Of a stretch of DNA of 64,000 bases, positions 1-8,419 are shown one piece after another. The translations under genes were made by a program, and so were the position numbers. Numbering within the stretch: position 1 is the stretch's first letter; every line of letters begins with the position of its first letter. Source of the stretch: Gonocerus acuteangulatus (lineage: Eukaryota > Arthropoda > Insecta > Hemiptera > Coreidae); assembly GCA_946811695.1 (NCBI GenBank), contig OX328125.1, positions 40,516,836 to 40,580,835 of the forward strand, in the 5' to 3' direction. The notes beneath the pieces were generated by a model that ran no database searches, had not been told where the DNA came from, and was given only the letters and a program-made list of their open reading frames with translations.

Positions 1-252
1 ATATTTATATTTTTAATTTTTTTTTTTTTTTTTTTTTAATTCTTTATCTTTAACCCACTTACGTTATTTTTAGATATGAGAGATGAAGAATTTCTAAGAA
101 CAAATTTCGCTTGAATGCATTATTCTTGGTTTATCTAATGAAAGTCATTTTGTAGTAAAGTAATTATGTTGAGATATTATTAAATAATTTTATGATAAGC
201 AAACTGAATTATATAATATACATTGTGTAAAACACACTATATATACACTCAG

Positions 253-288
<36 letters not shown>

Positions 289-652
289 GGACACTTTTAA
301 TAGTTTTAGTTCGCTTGCCGATTGTGTGATGTTTTCGTTTTTGTCAGTAATCTAGCTAGTGCAGAGTAGGAACAGCGTAAGTTCACTGAAAATCTATTCA
401 GGATTAATATAGAAAAGGAGATAAGGCTCGGGATAGCCATTTGTATTGAGGCTGGGTCTTCAACGCCTGACGTCTGGAGTTAGAATCCTTTGCCATACAA
501 GAAGGATAATACTCCATTTTAAGAAGGAATGCTACATCAAAAAGTGGGTAAAATCAATAATTAAGCACTATAAAAAAACTTTTGCTATAAAAGGTTAAAT
601 TAAGTGCTATAAAAGGTTTGCCTAAGTTTTTTAACGCTGTACTTATTTTTTA
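1..652. other. AT-rich intergenic DNA, no gene seen
   Basis: No exon with plausible splice sites or conserved protein could be read on either strand. The stretch holds poly(T) near 20-37 and poly(A) near 258-286. The latter separates unrelated-looking AT-rich DNA from a less AT-biased segment (290-520) that could be an old retroelement tail, but I cannot name it. Confidence 0.5.
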
Positions 653-694
653 GGCTCCTGAAGATGCACCTACAGACATGAAACATGTATAGCC
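653..694 (+). ncRNA. Hammerhead-ribozyme-like motif, type I layout
   Basis: The layout is GGCTC, core CTGAAGA, a weak stem II (ATG/CAT around CACCTACAGA), GAAA, CATGTA, then TAGCC. GGCT and AGCC can pair as stem I. The CTGANGA and GAAA core boxes are both canonical, and the GTA before stem I fits the NUH cleavage rule. Stem II has only about 3 bp, so activity is doubtful. It is followed by AATAAA-like AT-rich DNA, as in the other copies here. Hammerheads of this minimal type are known from Penelope-like retroelements, but no coding part is seen beside this one. Confidence 0.45.
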
Positions 695-1297
695 ATTTTA
701 ATAAATTGACTCTTGTTTTAATTTTGACCTTTGAATATATCAAAGTGCTTTGTGATTTTGATACACTTATATAATATTTCTGCAAATTTTATACCTTCAA
801 TTGGTGTAGAACCTCAGCAAGAGTGAGTTTACCTTGTTATGCTTGTTTTGCCAAATTGTCCCCCTCTCACTTTGCCAGCAACTTCCAAATAGCCCAGAAT
901 CAACTGTTTTTTAAACTTTGATAAGCTATATTCCATTTATTACTTTCATAATAAGCTATTTGAGCATTTTTATTTTGGAGAGGTTGGTAACCCTTCTATG
1001 TAGTTGAGTAAAAATTCAAAGTTTGGTTTCACTCAAAATGTTGGCAAGATATGCATTTAAAAGAGTTGCAGCAGACTATTTGGTTGTGGTGTCCAAGTTT
1101 TTATATATTTTTTTTAAGAAATTAATCAGCCCTACATTATGGAAATTTATTTTCCTGCTTATTGGTATTACATGCTGACAAGATTTTAAATAAATCAGAA
1201 GAGTACTAATAAATGATTTTTATTAATAGAAATAAAAGAATGGGTCAATACTAATCCTGTCAAGCTATGTAGGACCCCCCTATAAATTGTAAAACAG
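695..1297. other. AT-rich DNA, nothing recognised
   Basis: No coding potential or repeat structure recognised. It ends at the target-site duplication TGCAGTAT (1298-1305) of the hAT element that follows. Confidence 0.5.
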
Positions 1298-1341
1298 TGC
1301 AGTATCAGTGTTGGGCATTATTCGAATAAATTATGGTAAAA

Positions 1342-2061
1342 CTGAAGGAGAGTGTCCTCAGCACCGATTTTCTTCAAAGTTTGCACTATAACGTATTTTG
1401 ATGCACTAAACACGAATCCGTTGAAAAAAAAAGTTGCTCGCAACTAGGAAAGAAGTTATTTAAAAAAAAAGTTCACTGTTATGAAGGTTAGGGAAGACTG
1501 CCTTGGACGACTTTTGGGCCATAGAATTCTTTTCATTTCTGCGAGTTGGATTGACTAGGGGTTTTGATGTTTTCTTGAGCGAGCGGAGCGTAGCGGAGCG
1601 AGCGGAAACGCATAGCACGTATGCCCAAAAGCGACAGTTTACGACCAAGTCAGCTACCACAGGTGAGTCTAAATTTCAATTGCACTTCGTCATTAAGGAC
1701 TATTGCGCAGGCGCGTGTTTACATATAACCTGTTTACCCCGTCTTTTATAACCTCCATAACAGTGAACTTTAGTGCTTAATAACTTCTTTCCTAGTTGCG
1801 AGCAACTTTTTTTTTTCAACGGATTCGTGTTTAGTGCATCAAAATACGTTATAGTGCAAATTTTGAAGAAAATCGGTGCTGAGGAGAGTGTCCTCAGCAC
1901 CTTTGGTCGTTTGTAACCCGCTAACAGTGAACTTTTTTTTTAAATAACTTCTTTCCTGGTTGAGAACAACAATTTTTTTCAACGGATTCGTGTTTAGTGC
2001 ATCAAAATACGTGATAGTGCAAATTTTGAAGAAAATCGGTGCTGAGGACACTCTCCTTCAG
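1342..2061. mobile_element. Foldback-like element with a duplicated right arm
   Basis: The left arm (about 1342-1490) begins CTGAAGGAGAGTGTCCTCAG. It recurs inverted twice in succession, at about 1757-1893 and about 1920-2061. The core (1490-1740) is clearly more GC-rich than its surroundings and carries the short reiteration GAGCGAGCGGAGCG around 1577-1605. A reading frame through the core (1503-1751) resembles no protein I know. No transposase is seen, and the target-site duplication could not be fixed. Confidence 0.7.
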
Positions 2062-2300
2062 TATTACCTAAATTATTATTCGAATGATCATTCAAATAAA
2101 TTTTCGTGAATGATGAATAATTCACTAAATTTCTTATTCACACGGAACATCATGAATTATTCACAGAATTATTCGTTATTCTTTATGTCCAGTTGGTTTA
2201 CTGAATAAATCCATCCCAAACACACACATATACATACATATATCATTTGTAAATAATACTTTTATGTATTGGTTCAAATATATTGATTAATTGATTGATT

Positions 2301-2303
<3 letters not shown>

Positions 2304-2355
<52 letters not shown>
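2304..2355. repeat. (TA)n microsatellite
   Basis: A pure TA tract on the left side of the palindromic Penelope-like fragment. A second tract lies on its right side (3030-3099), so the palindrome is bracketed by TA repeats. Confidence 0.9.
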
Positions 2356-2357
<2 letters not shown>

Positions 2358-2477
2358 ATTCTTGTGAATGATGACCCGATATATATTTTTTCACTTTTTC
2401 TTGTTTCTTTTTCTGGCAGGGGGTCGATAAAGTAGTACACACTTTTTTCACTTTAACTACTTTATTTTGTATGTTTC

Positions 2478-2517
2478 GCCCGACATGTTTTGTGCCTTTT
2501 CGCACCTCTTCAGGGGC
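2478..2517 (-). ncRNA. Hammerhead-ribozyme-like motif
   Basis: Read on the minus strand: GCCC, CTGAAGA, stem-loop GGTGC-GAAAAG-GCAC, AAAA, CATGTC, GGGC. Stem I (GCCC/GGGC) and the GTGC/GCAC of stem II pair perfectly, and the cleavage triplet GTC is ideal. The only departure from consensus is AAAA in place of GAAA; the sibling copy at 2918-2950 keeps GAAA. Helix III is reduced to C-AU-G, as in the minimal hammerheads of Penelope-like elements, which are thought to work as dimers. Confidence 0.6.
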
Positions 2518-2917
2518 TTTCCTATTCAACAATAATTTTTGTAAAACTTAAACTTATAATTTTTGTAAACTAATATATATCTATCCTTTCCTTACATAAA
2601 TTTACATATGAACATATAATATTTTATCTTAATCTTAATCCTACCTTATCAGGAAGTCCTCTCGTCGTGTTGTCTAGCTTGAGTCAGGCGTAATACTGAA
2701 AAGTACCACAAAGGCGTAATACCACAGATGACTTTTCAGTATTACGCCTGACTCAAGCTAGACAACACGACGAGAGGACTTCCTGATAAGGTAGGATTAA
2801 GATTAAGATAAAATATTATATGTTCATATGTAAATTTATTTAAGGAAAGGATAGATATATATTAGTTTACAAAAATTATAAGTTTAAGATTTACAAAAAT
2901 TATTGTTGAATAGAAAA

Positions 2918-2950
2918 GCCCCTGAAGAGGTGCGAAAAGGCACGAAACAT
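2918..2950 (+). ncRNA. Hammerhead-like motif lacking its 3' strand
   Basis: GCCC, CTGAAGA, a perfect GTGC/GCAC stem II and GAAAC are intact, but the 16 bp that would supply GTC and the GGGC strand of stem I are missing. The other arm reads AAAACATGTCGGGCGAAACAT at this point, so the loss looks like a deletion between two AAACAT repeats. It should not be active. Confidence 0.55.
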
Positions 2951-3027
2951 ACAAAATAAAGTAGTTAAAGTGAAAAAAGTGTGTACTACTTTATCGACTC
3001 CCTGCCAGAAAAAGAAACAAGAAAAAG

Positions 3028-3029
<2 letters not shown>

Positions 3030-3099
<70 letters not shown>
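3030..3099. repeat. (TA)n microsatellite
   Basis: An uninterrupted TA tract between the Penelope-like palindrome and the 976-bp palindromic element. Confidence 0.9.
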
Positions 3100-3102
<3 letters not shown>

Positions 3103-3107
3103 TTATA

Positions 3108-4083
3108 CAGGGTGTCCCGTAAATGTCTAGTCATATTGTGAGGGGTAATAGAGGACCCTTAGGGGAAGAAAAAATGTTCTATGACGATTTCCCGAATTCT
3201 CGCCCATAAGGGAGAAAACGTCGTTTTATTGTTTTTTCGATACAAACGTGGTTTTTAGAAGAATAATCGTTGCAGCTCCATCCCAGGTGGTACTACTAGA
3301 AAGAAAGTGAAACCAATCGAAAGGCGAGTAAATTTACTATAAGACTAGTCGGGAGGAAACATAAAAATGAATGAATGTAAGTATGTATATCTTACCAAAA
3401 GAAAGCTATTCTAAATTTCCTGACATTTTATTGATATTTCTTTCCAGCAGGAATTTTTTTTATATTCGTGGAAGTATTTTTTTTTTATTGTTTTAAGTAA
3501 ATATTTACTTAATATTTATGTAAACATTTATAAAAATAAATATTTCTCTTCAGCTGTTTGAATAAACTGAAGAAAAAAATATAATTTTCTTTTCACAGAT
3601 CCATGTTTTTTTTTAAACTTTTGTTCTTAAATCGTTCAAATACTCCAATAACACAGGGTTGTGATGCATGAATGGAAAGCTGTTTAAATGAGAAAGTTTT
3701 TCTGAAACCCGGAAATCTCAGATCCTCCCCATTGAGGAGTAACGCTGGAAAGAAATGTCAATAAAATGTCAGGAAATTTAGAATAGCTTTCTTTTGGTAA
3801 GATATACATACTTACATTCATCATTTTTATGTTTACTCCCAACTAGTCTTATAGTAAATTTACTCACCTTTCGATTGGTTTCACTTTCTTTCTAGTAGTA
3901 CTATCTGGGACGGAGCTGCAACGATTATTCTTCTAAAAACCACGTTTGTATCGAAAAAACAATAAAACGACGTTTTCTCCCTTATGGGCGAGAATTCGGG
4001 AAATCGTCATAGAACATTTTTTCTTCCCCTAAGGGTCCTCTATTACCCCTCACAATATGACTAGACATTTACGGGACACCCTG
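3108..4083. mobile_element. 976-bp palindromic DNA element with 340-bp terminal inverted repeats
   Basis: The ends read CAGGGTGTCCCGTAAATGTC and its inverse. Arms 3108-3448 and 3744-4083 are near-identical in inverted orientation and surround a unique core of about 295 bp. It sits between TATA-rich flanks. No open frame resembles a transposase, so it is a non-autonomous (MITE/foldback-type) element. A related single end with GCGGGACACCCTGTATA occurs at 59844-59861. I cannot place it in a superfamily. Confidence 0.75.
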
Positions 4084-4328
4084 TATATATATATACACAC
4101 ACACACACACATAATTTCCGGCTATCGACATCATAATAAATCTTTCATTATTCAATAAAATATGATTATTCTGATTGATTATTCGAATAATTTGTAAATA
4201 AAATATAAATTTTATTCACTGAATAATGAATAAAAGTAATTATTCTTCATTCGCAAATAAAATAATACATTAATTCATTATTCTTTATTCATTATTCAGA
4301 ATAATTTTTGCCCAACACTGTGCAGTAT

Positions 4329-4752
4329 ATGTAGGTATTTAAGGTTAGGAATTATGGAGTTAAACTATTTGAACCGTTTAATAACAACTTTTAAAAAAAT
4401 TGATATTAACTTTATCTGAAGAACTTATAAAATATCCTGAAATACATTGCTAATAAAATATGAATCAGTGCTCTCCGGACTTCAAATGACGTCTTCTGCC
4501 CAGATTTTTTGAGAAAAAAAAAGGTTATAATGCATCTTAATCAAGTTTCAGTAGGCTGTTTCGTTAATGCATCTGGACATTCAGAATAACTAGGACCAGC
4601 TCCTAGCCTGGTAAGATTTCTTTCCTTAAGGATTTAAAATAATTTTTATGTGTCACAAGTTATCTATATTTATAATTATCTGTAAGACAATTGTTTCTGA
4701 TTATGGTGTTTGAACCAGGAAAGCAAATTTGAAATTTGACACTTCAAAAAGA
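4329..4752. other. AT-rich intergenic DNA
   Basis: No gene, RNA or repeat structure recognised between the hAT element and the dispersed repeat that starts near 4762. Confidence 0.5.
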
Positions 4753-4761
4753 AACATTTAA

Positions 4762-4932
4762 CACTAGCTGAATACCCGTGCTTCACCACGGCTGATAAGT
4801 ATTTTTATATTGAGTTAAATAAGATATGATCAAAATTAACGCTACTACATAATTTTGTACAGCTTATTTGCACGGACTTTAAAGTTACCCAGGAACACCA
4901 TGTGGAGGTAACCGTGCTTGTTTCCGTTGGAG

Positions 4933-5000
<68 letters not shown>

Positions 5001-5990
5001 CCACTTAAAAAGTTAGGTAAACAGAGACAAATACACGTTGAAAAGCATAAAACTAACAAATTTGAAGTTTTGAGCACTTATCTCTTCGATTGACATCGCC
5101 CCATCGATCATTACAACAGAATCTTATTGTAGAGACGTTAGTAACCTTTCGAATAGCCCCCTTCCACTTACTACCAGTTCACAAACGTTTTCGAGATATT
5201 TTAGAAAATATACTGAGATCCAAAAACTTTGTATCACCATTCATAAAATTTTTTTCATATACTTCGTTTCTGAATAACCAAACAGAAAATTAGTTTTGAA
5301 AAGTATTTCTATCAATTTTTCTGGTAAATGGCTACAGAACTCGCTTAAAAAATGGTTTCATTTGTTTTCCTACATTAAGGAATCTTTCGCACCAAAAACC
5401 ATGTTCCAGTAAACGGATTCAACTGGTTAATGAACTTGACCTTTTAAATGAAAAGAAAGATTTTTGTACCAAATGTTATAAAAATTGAATCATTTTTGAG
5501 CCGATGAGGAACTTCTTAATAATTCAAACCCCCCTAAAAGTACTTAAACATTTGAATATCAAAAAAACCTTTGTTAGCGACTGTTTACACTCTAAACGTA
5601 TTGACCATGCAAAAATTCAAATTTTTGTGTCAAGTGGTTCGGGATATTATTACCTCAGATGGGCCATCACCAGGGCGTAAACTCTATGAGGGACAAAATC
5701 ACAGTTTATTTCTAGTAATTCAAGGACTGCCATCATAGTTGAAATTAACCTCAATTAAAAATAATACTATGAAATAGATAATGTACGGTAACAGCTGTTC
5801 TGTTATCGTCCTAGCAACCTAGGCGTGCAAGCTCAAACCAACTAAAACTTTAAACCCCTCAAAAAATACTTAACAATTCGAATATCAAAAAATCCTTTCT
5901 TAGTGAGTGTCTACATAATATAGGGAATGTCCATTCAAAATTTTCTATCAAGTGGTTTGGGCTAGGCGATGATAGGTCAGTGAGTCAGTG
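4762..5990. repeat. Dispersed repeat beginning CTAGCTGAATACCCGTGCTT, with internal 60-nt poly(A)
   Basis: The stretch CTAGCTG...ACCCGTGCTTCACC matches a sequence commonly dispersed in arthropod genomes. Its 5030-5105 part recurs diverged at about 49340-49410 (AAAACTAACAA, then TTCGATTG or TCCGATTGG). A run of 60 A (4936-4995) interrupts it. Two diverged copies of a CAAACCCC...TACTTAA...GAATATCAAAAAA module (about 5525-5650 and 5845-5975) show internal reiteration. No coding capacity is credible. Confidence 0.5.
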
Positions 5991-6907
5991 AGTGGTATTT
6001 GACAAATATGTAGTAGATTGATAGGAATTACTAATTATGTTGAATACCAATGGAGGGGAAGCAAAGGCAGCTTTTGCTACATTGAGGATGGATCCATGAG
6101 ATTTTCTATGATTAGGAGATTATTTTCTTTTTAAGGCCATCTAATGAAAGAGAATGGTACAGACTCCTTCAACTGATAAACTCACTCTTCTAGTGCCCTC
6201 TTTATGTTTATCTAGTTAGACTAAAGGTCTGCAACAATGAAGCTAATATCTGTTACTTGCAATAAAATACCAGACTCAAAATGCAAATCATCACAAATAA
6301 AAATTTTAGATCTTTCAAGTTCCATGACATTAGTGCATATGATAATAATAAATACATTTCTGGGGTCTGAAAAAGTAATAAAAGGTTATAATATATTATT
6401 AAAATTTAGATATTGAATATTTGAGATGACAAGATTCTTACAGATAAATTTGTTTTGATGCTTCTTTCAGTGTCATAATATAACAATTCCATTTTATAAT
6501 TTTTGTTCATTCCTATAACACATATTTTTTGTGCTAAGGATAAAACATAATGTGTTCAAATAATATTTAATTAGTTGATAACAGCTCTTCATGTCATTAA
6601 AGGATTTTACATCAATAAACAGGGAGCCAGTGATTGATGTCCTTAGGGATAAAAAATAAAATGAGCGAAAAAATGTGTTCTAAGGTGAATTTACATAGAG
6701 AATTATAAATACTCGTTTTTAAATTAAAAATATAAGCCACTTCTTCCAGGCTGAAGACTGCATCGAAGTATAGCGTACCCGCCATTTTAGCACTTTCCTC
6801 CGAAGGAAAGTAGCTATTGAGGTTGGACTCATGACAGAATTTTTGAAAAATGTCTTCAAATCTTTATCGATCCTACCTAGTAGACACCGAAAATGACCCC
6901 CGTTGAA

Positions 6908-6909
<2 letters not shown>
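5991..6909. other. AT-rich intergenic DNA with a repeat fragment
   Basis: Mostly featureless. Positions about 6785-6865 (CTTTCCTCCGAAGGAAAGTAGC, then ATTTTTGAAAAA.GT.TTCAAAT) resemble about 43670-43730 and its duplicate near 46858-46918, so this is a fragment of a dispersed repeat family. Confidence 0.4.

Positions 6910-6959
<50 letters not shown>
6910..6959. repeat. (TA)n microsatellite
   Basis: A pure TA tract immediately upstream of the 145-bp tandem repeat. Confidence 0.9.
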
Positions 6960-6962
<3 letters not shown>

Positions 6963-6974
6963 TATGTTAACACA

Positions 6975-7530
6975 ACACGATAGCGGCCAGAGTTTTTGTT
7001 TTTTCATCACGAAACTTGGTATATAGCATTCAATTAGCAAACGATTGAACGAGTTCGTTAACCACCAAAGTCGGTCCACCGGAAGGGGGGGTCTACCCCG
7101 AACCCAAAACACTAATTCGACCATGTCAGCCGTCATATTTGTTATATTTCAACGAAACATGGTATTCGTAGTGATAATATAGAGAGAAAAGTGAGATATA
7201 AAAATAAACTAAATCGGTTCATTAGGAGGGGGGGGGGTTTACTCCGGACCCACAATACCAATTCGCCACTACCAGCCGTGATTTTTGGTATATTTCGGCC
7301 AAACTCGGTATTCGTAGTCTTAATCCACAGGTAAATATGTGTTGTAAAAATAAACTAAATCGGTTCATTAGGAGGGGGGGGTTTACTCCGGACCCAAATT
7401 ACTAATATACTCATACCGGTAGTAATTTCTGCTGTATTGTAACGAAACGCGGTATACATCGTGGGTAACTCTTGAGAAAGAAGTGTTGTAAAAATGAGCT
7501 GAATCGGTCAATCGGAAAGGGGGGGTTTAC
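6975..7530. repeat. Tandem repeat, about 145-bp unit, four diverged copies with G tracts
   Basis: Each unit ends in a run of 7-10 G (7085-7091, 7228-7237, 7374-7381, 7519-7525; spacing 143-146 bp) followed by TTTACTCCGGACCC or a variant. It also contains the blocks CGAAAC..GGTATNNNN and AAATCGGTTCATTAGGA. A single diverged copy lies in an intron of gene 1 at about 26278-26380, so the unit is dispersed as well as tandem. Confidence 0.7.
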
Positions 7531-8284
7531 TTGGTAATATATTTCAATAGAAAAGCCCGCCAGACGTAGGTTCACAAAGCCGCCGCAAGGAGCGCTTTCT
7601 ACCACTATCCTGTTCCCGCGTTAGATCAAAATACGATAATATGAGGTTTTTTAGTATTTATTACGTAGTGTAGTATAGTATTTATTACCATGTGTAAACA
7701 TAACTCTGGAAGCAAATTAATAATTGATCAGTTACTCATTACAAAATTAAAAGAGAACTATTCATGTTTTTATTTTATTTATGTTGGATATTTTAAGCAA
7801 ATTGTTCTGGAAAGCAGTCTAAACTACCCAAATTCTGAGGAAAGTGCTTAGTTATGCAGCTCCTGCGTGACGGCCTTTGTTTCTGATTTAACCTTTCCAG
7901 AGTTAAAGACACTTCTAGGTGCTCCCCCCCCCCTCCTCTTATCATTAACAACTTCGTCTGCTATTGATCGGGCTTGAAAAAAATGAGTTTCCTAAAAATG
8001 TTGTTACCCTGTGAAGAACAGCAGATTAAAATTATGCAATTTTGACTTTTCTTACATTCCGATGATTAGATTTTAATAAATATACTTAACTATTTGGCTA
8101 ATATTTAAGGTATAATCTAGTTGATATTGCTTGATAGCTAGTTTTAAAATCATTATTCTTCCAAATGCTATTTTTTTATTGTGTTTTTTTCAAGATTACA
8201 TCTGCCAGTCTTGCTTCTTCTTTTAATCAAATAAGCAGTAAATTTAGCTTATACTCAATTTGATCTTTTCAGTCGCCATATTGT
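7531..8284. other. Upstream region of the hnRNP M gene
   Basis: No gene or repeat seen apart from a C-tract at 7924-7932. The last 200 bp should contain the promoter. I see no TATA box at a sensible distance from the candidate initiator at 8285-8290. Confidence 0.4.
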
Positions 8285-8290
8285 TCAGTT
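8285..8290 (+). promoter_or_regulatory. Candidate initiator (Inr) TCAGTT
   Basis: It matches the arthropod initiator consensus TCAKTY and lies 112 bp before the start codon of gene 1, just after AT-rich DNA gives way to a GC-richer, exon-like stretch. A second TCAGTC lies about 17 bp upstream (8269). The choice of transcription start is inference only. Confidence 0.3.
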
Positions 8291-8396
8291 GGAAGCGTCG
8301 TTTTGTATTTGTGGTGTTGTATTTCGGTATTTGTTGAAGAAGTGCGCCCCTGTGGAGTTTAAATTATTCAACACTAATAATTTGCCTTGTGCCAGA

Positions 8397-8419
8397 ATGA
8401 CTGATAATTATAGTGACAA
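8397..8419 (+). CDS. rump: rump exon 1 (coding part): start MTDNYSD
   Basis: ATG at 8397-8399, then the donor GTAAGT at 8420. Only 23 coding nucleotides, leaving a split Lys codon. The preceding 100 bp, with no upstream ATG in a good context, look like 5' UTR. Confidence 0.8.

Larger units (their letters stand above)
2391..3030. mobile_element. Near-perfect 310-bp inverted repeat with hammerhead-like motifs (Penelope-like terminal-repeat pair)
   Basis: Arms 2391-2704 and 2731-3030 are inverted copies separated by 26 bp. Each arm carries a hammerhead-like motif: 2478-2517 on the - strand, and a deleted sibling at 2918-2950 on the + strand. Pairs of inverted terminal copies bearing hammerheads and inserted in TA repeats are typical of Penelope-like element debris. 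Assignment to that class is inference from the motif. There is no coding sequence. Confidence 0.6.
1306..4320. mobile_element. hAT-family DNA transposon (non-autonomous), loaded with insertions
   Basis: The termini are inverted: CAGTGTTGGGCA at the left and TGCCCAACACTG at the right. They are flanked by a perfect 8-bp target-site duplication, TGCAGTAT (1298-1305 and 4321-4328), the hallmark of hAT transposition. Subterminal DNA at both ends is rich in ATTCGAATAA / TTATTCA motifs. No transposase is visible, so the original element was probably a short non-autonomous one made of 1306-1341, 2062-2303 and 4112-4320. Three unrelated palindromic elements now fill the interior. Confidence 0.85.
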
